Below, one piece after another: positions 1-6,322 of a stretch of DNA of 6,911 nt. The stretch covers positions 1 to 6,911 of the forward strand of contig JANQLI010000043.1 of assembly GCA_028280675.1 (NCBI GenBank), given 5' to 3'. Every line of letters starts with the position of its first letter. Positions within the stretch are counted from its first letter, which is position 1. A program made the translations under genes and the position numbers. This stretch comes from Alphaproteobacteria bacterium (GTDB lineage: Bacteria; Pseudomonadota; Alphaproteobacteria; SMXP01). The notes beneath the pieces are model-generated. The model was not told where the DNA came from and did not search any database. It was given only the letters and a program-made list of their open reading frames with translations.

Positions 1-510
1 ATCATGCGTCTCAAGCGGGCGGGGGTGCGGAATCTCCAATCGCGGGTCATTCAGAATTGGACGGGCGAGGAGGTGGACCCCAATTTCCGTGATCATGCAG
101 GGAAATTTGACCGGGTGGTCCTGGACGCGCCGTGTTCAGGCTCAGGGGTGTGGCGGCGGCAACCGGACGCCAAATGGCGTTTCACCGAGGACGACATACA
201 GCATTATCAAACAATGCAGAGAGATATTTTCAACCGTGGAGCTGCCTTGGTCAAACCCGGCGGACGGCTGATTTATATCACCTGTTCGGTCCTGAAATCC
301 GAGAATAGTCAACAAGTGCAGGCCTTTCTGGCCGAGAATGAAGATTTTGCGCCTTATGATCATAAGCTGTTGGGGGCTGATCTTGACCTCCCTCCATGGC
401 CACAAAATAGCCTTACACAGGATGGATTCTTGCAACTGTGCCCAGAATCCGGCAAAGAGTCCGAAAAATGTGATGGGACCTTTGTTGCGGTTTTGCAGCG
501 TCAGCGGTAA
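1..510 (+). CDS. RsmB/NOP-family rRNA (cytosine-C5) methyltransferase, C-terminal part
   Basis: This is the 3' end of a gene whose reading frame is open at base 1, so the N-terminus (NusB-like domain and first half of the Rossmann fold) lies outside the window. The family transfers a methyl group from SAM to C5 of a cytosine in rRNA; RsmB modifies 16S rRNA in the cytoplasm. Counting from the ATG at base 4, motif IV DAPCSGSG is at about residues 41-48. The ITCS motif is at about 92-95, with the catalytic cysteine at 94; C44 in the PC motif would act in product release. The C-terminus DGTFVAVLQRQR resembles the usual DGFF end of RsmB with one substitution. The next gene follows after 50 bases. 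RsmB is the likeliest subfamily, but without the N-terminal domain other NOP/Sun members cannot be excluded. The ATG at base 4 is internal, not the start. Confidence 0.9.
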   Translation: MMRLKRAGVRNLQSRVIQNWTGEEVDPNFRDHAGKFDRVVLDAPCSGSGVWRRQPDAKWRFTEDDIQHYQTMQRDIFNRGAALVKPGGRLIYITCSVLKSENSQQVQAFLAENEDFAPYDHKLLGADLDLPPWPQNSLTQDGFLQLCPESGKESEKCDGTFVAVLQRQR

Positions 511-560
511 ATAAGCAGTCCCATAAGAATGCGGGTCTGTGGGGATCGAAAGAGATAGAG

Positions 561-1037
561 ATGCGTGGATTATTCTTAAGTGCCATTTTATTCGCTCTTG
601 CTGTGATCGGTGTGAGCCTTTTCTTGTCTGGACCACTTGGGACCTCGGCTGGGGCGCGCGCGGCAACGCAAGCCTCTCAGGAACTCATGAATAAAGGGCT
701 CGGTCAGCTTCAGGCTGGAAAATATGCCGATGCGATACGCACGTTCGAAGCCGCCGCGACGGCCAACCCCAAAAATGCTGAGGCCTTCACCTATATCGGC
801 CAGTCCTACGAAAAAGCGGGCCTTGAAGATCGCGCTTATCGTTTTTACAACATTGCGCTTGAGATTGATCCAGATGATTTGAAAGCTCTCGCGTGGTCAG
901 GCCGTTTGGATGTCAGTGGCGATGAAATGGATTTGGCCGGTGAAAAGCTGGTGCGTTTGCAACGTCTTTGCGGTGCCGACTGCAGCGAATATAGAAGTCT
1001 GAAAATGGCGATCGATAATTTGGGTGCTGAGAACTAA
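561..1037 (+). CDS. Small exported tetratricopeptide-repeat protein
   Basis: A 158-residue protein. Residues 1-34 form a basic start, a hydrophobic segment (about 4-23) and an ARA-A site after residue 34. This fits a Sec signal peptide, or a signal anchor if it is not cut. TPR-like helix pairs follow at about 41-74 and 75-108, ending in the typical NP and DPDD turns, with a degenerate third unit at about 109-142. A CGADC pair (C137, C141) near the C-terminus could form a disulphide or bind a metal; as I recall, related alphaproteobacterial proteins also have it. TPRs bind proteins, so a periplasmic scaffold role is likely, but the partner is unknown. The Shine-Dalgarno is weak (an AAGAGA-like stretch at about 549-554). 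The gene ends three bases before guaA and in the same frame, so the two are probably co-transcribed. Confidence 0.85.
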   Translation: MRGLFLSAILFALAVIGVSLFLSGPLGTSAGARAATQASQELMNKGLGQLQAGKYADAIRTFEAAATANPKNAEAFTYIGQSYEKAGLEDRAYRFYNIALEIDPDDLKALAWSGRLDVSGDEMDLAGEKLVRLQRLCGADCSEYRSLKMAIDNLGAEN

Positions 1038-1040
1038 ACA

Positions 1041-2624
1041 TTGACAGAGATTACCTCCCAAAACGCGCAAGGTCTGGAGGCCGAGCGCGTTCTTATCATT
1101 GATTTCGGCTCACAAGTAACACAACTGATTGCGCGCCGCGTGCGTGAGAGTGGTGTGTATTGTGAGATCGTCCCTTACAATCGTGTGGATGACATTCTGG
1201 ATGACTTTGCCCCGAAGGCCATCATTCTTTCGGGGGGGCCTGCCAGTGTGATGGGCGATAACACCCCGCGTGCGCCGGAGCGGATTTTTGATCTCGGATT
1301 GCCGATTCTTGGCATTTGTTATGGTCAGCAAACCATGGTGGCGCAACTGGGCGGGCGTGTGGAAAATGCGACTCACCGTGAATTTGGCCGCGCGCAAATG
1401 ACAGCCGTTGCCTCATCACCGTTACTTGATGGCATTTGGGCTGAAGGGGAAAGCGATCAGGTGTGGATGAGTCATGGTGATCGTGTGATTGATCTGCCCG
1501 AGGGCTTTGACGTGATTGGTGTCAGTGATAATGCGCCCTTTGCGGCTATTGCGAATGAAGGCAAGCGTTTTTACGCGGTGCAGTTCCATCCCGAAGTGGT
1601 GCATACCCCGCGTGGCGCAGATTTAATCAAAAACTTCACCCATAAGATTGCAGGATGCGAAGGCGGTTGGACCATGGCTGCCTTCCGCGAAACGGAAATT
1701 CAACGGGTGCGTGATCAAGTCGGCGATGGCCGTGTCATTTGCGGGTTGTCAGGCGGTGTGGATAGTTCGGTGGTGGCTGTGCTACTGCACGAAGCGATTG
1801 GCGATCAGTTGACGTGTGTGTTTGTTGACACCGGCGTCATGCGCGCCAATGAAGCGGAAGACGTGGTGACACTGTTCCGTGATCACTACAATATTCCGCT
1901 TGTGCATGTCGATGCAGGGGATCTATTCCTTGGCAAACTGCATGGTGCGTCTGACCCTGAAACGAAACGCAAAATCATTGGCGCGACGTTCATTGATGTC
2001 TTCGAAGAAGAAGCGAAGAAAATTGGCGGCGCGGATTTCTTGGCGCAAGGCACGCTATATCCCGATGTAATCGAGAGCGTGTCGTTCGATGGTGGGCCAA
2101 GCGTCACCATTAAATCGCATCATAATGTCGGTGGTTTGCCTGAGCGCATGAATATGAAACTGGTTGAGCCCTTACGCGAACTCTTCAAAGATGAAGTGCG
2201 CGCTTTAGGTCGCGAGCTTGGCTTGCCGGAAACCTTTGTTGGACGTCACCCGTTCCCAGGGCCTGGGCTTGCGATTCGTATTCCTGGGGAAATCACGCCA
2301 GAGAAAATCGCTATTTTGCAAAAGGCCGATGTGATTTATCTTGATGAGATTCGCAAAGCCGGTCTCTATGATGAGATCTGGCAGGCTTTTTCTGTTCTGT
2401 TGCCCGTGCAAACGGTGGGTGTCATGGGCGATGAGCGGACCTATGATTATGTTTGCGCTTTACGCGCTGTGACATCGACCGATGGCATGACGGCGGATTA
2501 TTATCCCTATTCTCATGAGTTCCTTGGCAATGTTGCGACACGCATCATCAATGAAGTGCGCGGCATCAACCGTGTTGTGTATGACGTGACGTCAAAACCT
2601 CCCGGCACTATCGAGTGGGAATAG
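1041..2624 (+). CDS. guaA: GMP synthase (glutamine-hydrolysing)
   Basis: Converts XMP to GMP using ATP and glutamine, the last step of guanine nucleotide synthesis in the cytoplasm. The 527 residues match the usual length. The class I glutamine amidotransferase domain comes first: GGP at 65-67, nucleophile C93 in GICYGQQ, and H183/E185 in FHPEV complete the triad. The ATP pyrophosphatase domain follows with its P-loop SGGVDSS at 237-243. The C-terminal dimerisation domain includes GRHPFPGPGLAIRIPGE (401-417) and ends with the family signature KPPGTIEWE. The start must be the TTG at 1041: a TAA lies two codons upstream in the same frame, and the conserved RVLIIDFGSQ begins at residue 16. No good Shine-Dalgarno precedes it, so translation is probably coupled to the TPR gene upstream. 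All key residues are present. Confidence 0.98.
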   Translation: MTEITSQNAQGLEAERVLIIDFGSQVTQLIARRVRESGVYCEIVPYNRVDDILDDFAPKAIILSGGPASVMGDNTPRAPERIFDLGLPILGICYGQQTMVAQLGGRVENATHREFGRAQMTAVASSPLLDGIWAEGESDQVWMSHGDRVIDLPEGFDVIGVSDNAPFAAIANEGKRFYAVQFHPEVVHTPRGADLIKNFTHKIAGCEGGWTMAAFRETEIQRVRDQVGDGRVICGLSGGVDSSVVAVLLHEAIGDQLTCVFVDTGVMRANEAEDVVTLFRDHYNIPLVHVDAGDLFLGKLHGASDPETKRKIIGATFIDVFEEEAKKIGGADFLAQGTLYPDVIESVSFDGGPSVTIKSHHNVGGLPERMNMKLVEPLRELFKDEVRALGRELGLPETFVGRHPFPGPGLAIRIPGEITPEKIAILQKADVIYLDEIRKAGLYDEIWQAFSVLLPVQTVGVMGDERTYDYVCALRAVTSTDGMTADYYPYSHEFLGNVATRIINEVRGINRVVYDVTSKPPGTIEWE

Positions 2625-2629
2625 GGTCC

Positions 2630-2920
2630 GTGGCTTCGAAAGTCATCCTTTCCGGCTACATTCTTGTGCCTGAAGATGATTTTCAAGCTGTCAGAGATGC
2701 ACTCCCTCAACATATTGACCTAACACGTGCTGAACCGGGGAATCTTACATTTAGGGTGACTCAAGACTCTGTGAATCCATTGCGTTTTAATGTCTATGAA
2801 GAGTTTATAGATCAAGCGGCGTTTGAAGCGCATCAGGAACGCACACAGAATAGCACGTGGGGAGTCATAACACAGAAGGTAGAACGGTGTTATGAGGTTA
2901 GGAGTGAGGAGAGTTCGTGA
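2630..2920 (+). CDS. ABM-domain (antibiotic biosynthesis monooxygenase / YgiN-type) small protein
   Basis: A 96-residue single-domain protein of the dimeric alpha+beta barrel ABM family, which includes cofactor-free quinol monooxygenases such as YgiN. Recognisable features are the first strand GYILVP (9-14), the helix ending in LPQHIDLTRAEPG (25-37), the strand LTFRV, then RFNVYEEF (52-59) and the helix DQAAFEAHQ with H68. The substrate cannot be read from the sequence. I chose the GTG at 2630, five bases after the guaA stop and just downstream of a weak GGGAATAGGG stretch. A GTG at 2615 would add five residues and overlap guaA. The end overlaps the FkbM gene by four bases (GTGA). Two sampled 60-base lines were 38-47% GC, below guaA, and AGA and ATA codons appear, suggesting shared recent origin with the FkbM gene. 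Confidence 0.82.
   Translation: MASKVILSGYILVPEDDFQAVRDALPQHIDLTRAEPGNLTFRVTQDSVNPLRFNVYEEFIDQAAFEAHQERTQNSTWGVITQKVERCYEVRSEESS
2901..2911 (+). promoter_or_regulatory. Shine-Dalgarno for the FkbM methyltransferase gene
   Basis: The sequence GGAGTGAGGAG lies inside the end of the ABM gene, with five bases between it and the GTG at 2917. It is one of the stronger ribosome binding sites in the window. It supports the GTG start that overlaps the upstream TGA (GTGA) over the in-frame ATG at 2962. Confidence 0.7.
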
Positions 2921-3828
2921 GATCACTAGTTTACGCAGATGCATGGAAAGAAATATTGGTGATGAAGCATTTCCTAAAGGTGGAGACTCTCGTGCGAAAA
3001 ATGAGAGATTCTTTCATACGCTCAGTTTTTCAGGGAAAAAGTGGGCGTAAGAGACACCTCACAGCTCTTGATCCTAATGTTGTTCTGGTCACCAAGAAAA
3101 TGGATGATCATATTCTCACATTTAACCCGCACGAGTTTATTGGCAAGAAACTCTATGTTGAGGGTGTGTGGGAACGCGAAACTGTTTTCGATGTGGTCTC
3201 TATTCTTGAGAAGAAGGGCTTACTAACTAATCGAGAAGCTGTCGTTGAGTTGGGCGCGAATATTGGTACCCAGACACTTTATTTGCATTTAACAAAACTG
3301 TTTAAGCGGATTATCGCTGTGGAGGCAGATCCCTTTAATGCAGACCTCTTAGAATTGAATATGAAGCAGAACGGATTTCTGTCCAACACGTCTATTCTAC
3401 CTATTGCCATTGGTGCGGAGGACGGTGTTATCACGCTTTACAGAAGAGAAGGAAACCAGGGAGCACATAGTGTCATTCCTCATGAGAATTCAACTGAGGC
3501 AATTGACATTCCGATGACATCGTTACCAACGCTTCTAGATCAAACGGGGATAAAGGTGAATGACATTGCGTTCTTTTGGGTTGATCTGGAAGGGATAGAA
3601 TTTGAGATAATTCAGCACGTAATAGACGTCGTTGGAACTCGTGTCCCAATCTTTACTGAATTCACACCTCTTTTTTATGGTGCGGAAAAAACAGCGGACT
3701 TCAAAGACTACCTAAAAGATCATTATGAAACGTGTTACTTGTTTTCACGTTCAAAAAAACCTCGTGAGATTTCTGTTCAAAATATTCCCGTCGACGTAGA
3801 ACAAATAGATTTACTTCTTTATCCATGA
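2917..3828 (+). CDS. FkbM-family SAM-dependent methyltransferase
   Basis: A 303-residue class I methyltransferase. Family members mostly O-methylate sugars or natural-product hydroxyls; the acceptor here is unknown. The SAM-binding motif I is VVELGANIGTQT (109-120). The acidic residue ending strand 2 lies in AVEADPF (134-140), followed by N-A-D-L-L-E-L-N (141-148) as is typical of FkbM. Motif WVDLEGIEFEI (221-231) is the usual FkbM D-x-E-G strand, and TEFTP (247-251) follows. The first 60 residues are basic and show no clear domain or signal peptide. It overlaps the ABM gene by four bases, implying coupled translation. Five hand-counted 60-base lines gave about 41% GC against about 54% for five lines of guaA. 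In-frame AGA and ATA codons are frequent, so transfer is likely. No glycosyltransferase or polysaccharide genes adjoin it. Confidence 0.9.
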   Translation: MRSLVYADAWKEILVMKHFLKVETLVRKMRDSFIRSVFQGKSGRKRHLTALDPNVVLVTKKMDDHILTFNPHEFIGKKLYVEGVWERETVFDVVSILEKKGLLTNREAVVELGANIGTQTLYLHLTKLFKRIIAVEADPFNADLLELNMKQNGFLSNTSILPIAIGAEDGVITLYRREGNQGAHSVIPHENSTEAIDIPMTSLPTLLDQTGIKVNDIAFFWVDLEGIEFEIIQHVIDVVGTRVPIFTEFTPLFYGAEKTADFKDYLKDHYETCYLFSRSKKPREISVQNIPVDVEQIDLLLYP

Positions 3829-3863
3829 CGTGGTCTTCCAGAAGCTATCGATGTTCTGTGTGA

Positions 3864-4295
3864 TTAATTTTTCAGGCTTTCCATATACACCAGAAAGTCT
3901 TCGATTTCCTGTGGGGTGAAGACGAATTCCGGCATTTTAATATCTGCTCCATGACGTACGGAAATCCCTTCGGCCAGGGCCTCGGCGAGATAGTCCACAG
4001 GCCAACGGTCCGCGAGCACCTTGAAGGTCGGGGCGTTCGGGATGGGACTGCTGCTGCGCTGGCCAATTTCATGGCAACCGGAACACCGGGTTGCGGCAAT
4101 TTCATACCCCACCTCGGCGCGGCCTACCGGTGCTTCAAGAGCCTCGGCGTCATCGATGGCGAAGGGATCTTCTGTGGTGTCATCGGGGATGTCGTCTGGA
4201 TATGGGGGTTCTGAGGTGCTGCCATACCAGGCGATGCCAAATGCGCAGGCAACAGCCAAAAAAGCGATGATGAGCTTGATATTTGCCTTTTCCAT
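3864..4295 (-). CDS. Membrane-anchored mono-haem c-type cytochrome
   Basis: A 143-residue class I cytochrome c. Residues 5-24 form a hydrophobic segment after MEKAN-I-K, acting as signal peptide or, without a clear cleavage site, as a membrane anchor with the domain in the periplasm. A linker rich in Asp, Glu and Pro spans about 28-55. The single haem site is CSGCH (71-75), giving the covalent cysteines and the proximal histidine. The probable distal ligand is M121 in KMPEF, and the C-terminal helix FTPQEIEDFLVYMESL packs on the haem in this fold. Its redox partner is unknown; no oxidase or dehydrogenase genes adjoin it. The ATG has a good Shine-Dalgarno (AGGGGA on the reverse strand, about 4301-4306). 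It converges on the FkbM gene across 35 bases and diverges from the TPR gene at 4437. Confidence 0.93.
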   Translation of the reverse strand: MEKANIKLIIAFLAVACAFGIAWYGSTSEPPYPDDIPDDTTEDPFAIDDAEALEAPVGRAEVGYEIAATRCSGCHEIGQRSSSPIPNAPTFKVLADRWPVDYLAEALAEGISVRHGADIKMPEFVFTPQEIEDFLVYMESLKN

Positions 4296-4315
4296 AATTT
4301 CCCCTAAAAATGAGG

Positions 4316-4333
4316 TCTCAAAGGTCCTTGAGA
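4316..4333. repeat. Inverted repeat upstream of the cytochrome c start
   Basis: TCTCAAAGGTCCTTGAGA has perfect six-base arms (TCTCAA/TTGAGA) around a six-base centre. It lies about 10 bases upstream of the reverse-strand Shine-Dalgarno of the cytochrome c gene. It could form a hairpin in that gene's mRNA leader or serve as a protein site. No family is recognised. Confidence 0.35.
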
Positions 4334-4359
4334 TTGACCAAGTTTCGACACAATAGCGA

Positions 4360-4388
4360 ATTATCTAATGAATCGTTAGAGTTAAGAA
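4360..4388 (-). promoter_or_regulatory. Possible promoter for the cytochrome c gene
   Basis: Read on the reverse strand, TTCTTA (4388-4383) and GATAAT (4365-4360) are separated by exactly 17 bases. The -10 matches the sigma-70 consensus at five of six positions; the -35 is weak. Transcription would start near 4353, giving a leader of about 57 bases. The 4364-4380 dyad overlaps the spacer and the edge of the -10. This is inferred from motif fit only. Confidence 0.33.
4364..4380. repeat. 17-bp imperfect dyad in the cytochrome c / TPR intergenic region
   Basis: TCTAATGAATCGTTAGA has eight-base arms around a central A, and seven of eight arm positions are symmetric. It sits between two divergent genes and over the predicted cytochrome c promoter, so it could be an operator. 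A GAATC at 4370-4374 (a GANTC site of the type methylated by CcrM in many alphaproteobacteria) lies at its centre. Confidence 0.4.
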
Positions 4389-4423
4389 TTCGTTCTCATA
4401 TCTATCCGTGATGACGATTCGCT

Positions 4424-4427
4424 AAGG
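4424..4427 (+). promoter_or_regulatory. Shine-Dalgarno deciding the start of the 4437 TPR gene
   Basis: AAGG touches the ATG at 4428 directly, leaving no spacer, but is nine bases from the ATG at 4437. Normal spacing therefore favours 4437, with a protein beginning MTKTLKRD. The alternative at 4428 would add only three residues (MAR). Confidence 0.5.
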
Positions 4428-4436
4428 ATGGCAAGA

Positions 4437-5204
4437 ATGACTAAGACCCTCAAGCGGGACGTTGTATTCGCGAGCATGCTGGGTATCGCGATCTTGTCCA
4501 ATTCTGCAGTAGGCTGGGCGCAAACCGGCTGGACGGATGAAGCGCAAAGCTGTTTCATTGCTGTTGACGATCCTGCGGAAGCCGTCAATGTTTGCACAAA
4601 AGCGATTACGGTTGGCGGCTTAAGCGATGAAGATCTCGCCAGCACCTATTCCAACCGGGGTATGTCCTATCAGGAGCTTGGGCAATTCGATGAAGCTTTA
4701 GCTGATTTTGCTAAAGCGATCTCATTGATGCCGGACGATCCCTATCACCTCAGTGCAAGATCAGGTGTTTACATTGAAATGAAGCGCCTGGATGAAGCCA
4801 TGGATGATCTCAATGAAGCGCTCAAAATGGATTCGTATGACCCCTTTGCGCGAGGTAACCGCTGCTGGGTTAAGGCTCTGCAGGAGCAATATGAAGATGC
4901 GCTGGAAGATTGCAGTGCCGCGCTTGAAGTGAATGCGTTTGATCCCTTTGCCCTTGCGTCTCGCGCTTATGTGCGGGCGAAATTAGGTCAGATGGAGGAT
5001 GCTCTGGCGGATGGTGACGCCTCCGTGGACTATGCGCCGGACATTTGGGAATCGAATTTCTATCGTGGTCTCGTGCACGAAATGAACGGCGATATGACCA
5101 AGGCTAAAGCCGATTTTCAACGGGCATTTGAGATCGCACCGGAGCAAGAAGAGGTGCGTCAAAAAATGGTCTCACTTGGCTTTTTAGCGACTACAGCACC
5201 ATAA
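4437..5204 (+). CDS. Exported five-repeat TPR protein
   Basis: A 255-residue protein from the ATG at 4437 (258 from 4428). In 258-residue numbering, a basic start (KTLKRD), a hydrophobic core (about 12-28) and VGWA-Q at 28-32 make a good Sec signal peptide, so the mature protein should be periplasmic. Five tandem TPR units in strict 34-residue register follow: about 70-103, 104-137, 138-171, 172-205 and 206-239. Most carry the Y/A-G-Y-x-x-L-G-x-x-x-x-A-L-x-D pattern and an A-x-x-x-x-P or D-P turn. The cysteines C42/C56 and C146/C162 could form disulphides in the periplasm. TPRs mediate protein-protein contact; the partner is unknown. It is not similar in layout to the shorter TPR protein at 561-1037. 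It stands alone: divergent from cytochrome c and separated from panB by a 252-base leader. Confidence 0.88.
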   Translation: MTKTLKRDVVFASMLGIAILSNSAVGWAQTGWTDEAQSCFIAVDDPAEAVNVCTKAITVGGLSDEDLASTYSNRGMSYQELGQFDEALADFAKAISLMPDDPYHLSARSGVYIEMKRLDEAMDDLNEALKMDSYDPFARGNRCWVKALQEQYEDALEDCSAALEVNAFDPFALASRAYVRAKLGQMEDALADGDASVDYAPDIWESNFYRGLVHEMNGDMTKAKADFQRAFEIAPEQEEVRQKMVSLGFLATTAP

Positions 5205-5220
5205 GGTGACATCTTCCTCA

Positions 5221-5321
5221 CGCTTAAGGAAATTCTTAGAATATGTATGTAAATTATTGAAAATAATTATAAAAATATTTTTGCGACACTTTTATGTATT
5301 CTTAATTGCGCCCCTTAAGCG
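5221..5321. repeat. AT-rich segment bounded by 9-bp inverted repeats, with nested dyads inside
   Basis: CGCTTAAGG at 5221-5229 and its exact reverse complement CCTTAAGCG at 5313-5321 enclose a very AT-rich stretch. Inside are a 17-bp dyad, AATTATTGAAAATAATT (5252-5268, perfect seven-base arms around GAA), and a perfect 12-bp palindrome, AAAAATATTTTT (5271-5282). The segment lies between the TPR stop and panB and is probably the panB promoter and operator zone. I could not place a convincing -35/-10 pair. No target-site duplication flanks the outer repeats, so a miniature transposon is only a weak alternative. Confidence 0.5.
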
Positions 5322-5342
5322 ACTGCGATAAACTCTCAATGC

Positions 5343-5377
5343 CTTTGTCGATCGGGTTAAATGAGAACCCGGCAAAG
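5343..5377 (+). other. Possible hairpin in the panB leader
   Basis: CGGGTT (5353-5358) pairs with AACCCG (5366-5371) around a seven-base loop. A lower stem, CTTTG (5343-5347) with CAAAG (5373-5377), extends it across an asymmetric internal loop. No T-run follows, so it is not an intrinsic terminator. It lies about 80 bases before the panB start. It matches no riboswitch class that I recognise. Confidence 0.4.
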
Positions 5378-5444
5378 TGGCTTACATATAACAACCGAAC
5401 ACATCTCACCCCTTGTCCCCAACGGGAAGGGCGTTAGAGGTACG

Positions 5445-5451
5445 AAGGAAG
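5445..5451 (+). promoter_or_regulatory. Shine-Dalgarno deciding the panB start
   Basis: AAGGAAG lies five bases before the ATG at 5457. The frame is open upstream to an ATG at 5361, but that codon lacks a good ribosome site. The 32 extra residues it would add are atypical of PanB. Confidence 0.75.
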
Positions 5452-5456
5452 TGACT

Positions 5457-6302
5457 ATGTCTAGCCATGGAAAAGTGAAGCGTCTCACCGTTCCGCAAAT
5501 TGTTGATCGCAAAGGGCAAGATCCCATTGTGTGTTTGACCGCTTACACCGCGCCAATTGCGCGTGCGATGGATTCCCATGTGGATTTGATTCTCGTGGGG
5601 GATTCCGTTGCAATGGTCTTGCACGGAATGGATGACACCCTTGGTATTACGCTGGATCATATGATTATGCATGGCCAAGCGGTCATGCGTGGGTCTGACC
5701 GCGCCCTTGTTGTGGTGGATATGCCGTTTGGGGCCTATGAAGAAAGTCCAGAAGTGGCGTATCGCAATGCGGCGCGCATCATGCAAGAAACGGGTTGTAC
5801 AGCCGTGAAGATGGAGGGCGGGAAACGTCTGGCAGAGACGATCGCCTTTATCACTGAACGCGGCATTCCAGTCATGGGTCATATTGGTCTGTTACCCCAA
5901 TCTGTCCATGCGAAAGGCGGTTATCGTATTGTTGGTCGCGATCAATCGGAATGGGATGCCATTGAAGAGGACGCCTGTGCTGTTGCGGAAGCGGGGGCTT
6001 TTGCTGTTGTCTTGGAAGGTGTGGCTGAGCCGCTTGCTGTGAAAATCACGGAATCCATCGCAATTCCGACTATCGGCATTGGCGCGTCCAACCAGTGTGA
6101 CGGCCAGATCCTGGTGGTTGATGATATGTTGGGCCTGACAGAGCGCACGCCTAGTTTTGTGAAAGAATATGGCCAAATGCACCAGAATATCGAAGATGCG
6201 GTGGTCAATTATGCCCGCGAGGTCAAAGCCCGCGTCTTTCCGGGGCCGAATCACGTCTTCCATATGAAGGGGGTCACCAAACTTCGGGTGTCCAACCAAT
6301 AA
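5457..6302 (+). CDS. panB: 3-methyl-2-oxobutanoate hydroxymethyltransferase (ketopantoate hydroxymethyltransferase)
   Basis: First committed step of pantothenate and CoA synthesis: 5,10-methylenetetrahydrofolate donates a hydroxymethyl group to alpha-ketoisovalerate, giving ketopantoate, in the cytoplasm. The 281 residues from the ATG at 5457 match the usual length. The Mg-binding and substrate residues line up with E. coli PanB: D49 in LVGDS, D88 in DMPFGAY, E120 in KMEGG, and the catalytic E187 in VVLEG. The motifs GHIGLLPQSV (141-150), GGYRIVGR (154-161), IPTIGIGAS (203-211) and DGQILVVDDMLG (215-226) are also present. The TIM-barrel domain appears intact with no missing key residue. panC is not adjacent. 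A 252-base noncoding leader precedes the gene and an intrinsic terminator follows, so it is probably transcribed alone. Confidence 0.97.
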   Translation: MSSHGKVKRLTVPQIVDRKGQDPIVCLTAYTAPIARAMDSHVDLILVGDSVAMVLHGMDDTLGITLDHMIMHGQAVMRGSDRALVVVDMPFGAYEESPEVAYRNAARIMQETGCTAVKMEGGKRLAETIAFITERGIPVMGHIGLLPQSVHAKGGYRIVGRDQSEWDAIEEDACAVAEAGAFAVVLEGVAEPLAVKITESIAIPTIGIGASNQCDGQILVVDDMLGLTERTPSFVKEYGQMHQNIEDAVVNYAREVKARVFPGPNHVFHMKGVTKLRVSNQ

Positions 6303-6322
6303 ATTATTGGTAAATCTCGCTT

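Noticed and set aside
516..539. A hairpin between the methyltransferase and TPR genes (CAGTCCC / GGGTCTG).
   Set aside because: One mismatch in seven, a ten-base loop and no T-run; too weak to call a terminator or control element.
1041..1046. TTGACA, a perfect sigma-70 -35 box at the start of guaA.
   Set aside because: It is the guaA start codon and next codon, and no -10-like sequence lies 16-18 bases downstream (the region is GCGCAA).
3829..3863. A bidirectional terminator between the convergent FkbM and cytochrome c genes.
   Set aside because: Only a four-base CTTC/GAAG stem with a two-base loop is present, and no T-run fits either direction; no terminator can be supported.
3951..4356. 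Forward-strand open frames across the cytochrome c gene.
   Set aside because: They are antisense to a clear cytochrome c with CSGCH and M-P-E-F motifs, and their products are low in recognisable structure.
5224..5318. CtrA-like TTAA-N7-TTAA boxes among the TTAA repeats before panB.
   Set aside because: The spacings do not fit: TTAA-N8-TTAG at the left and TTAA-N9-TTAA at the right.
5221..5321. A miniature inverted-repeat transposon before panB.
   Set aside because: The arms are only nine bases, no target duplication flanks them, and no second copy is in the window; kept only as an alternative in the finding.
5339..5437. A 32-codon small reading frame in the panB leader, a possible leader peptide.
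   Set aside because: It has no Shine-Dalgarno and no run of pathway-related codons, and it overlaps the other frame of the same noncoding leader; chance is enough.
5361..5456. A 32-residue N-terminal extension of PanB from the ATG at 5361.
   Set aside because: No good ribosome site, its ATG sits in a hairpin loop, and the strong AAGGAAG site fits the ATG at 5457, which gives the usual PanB length and start.
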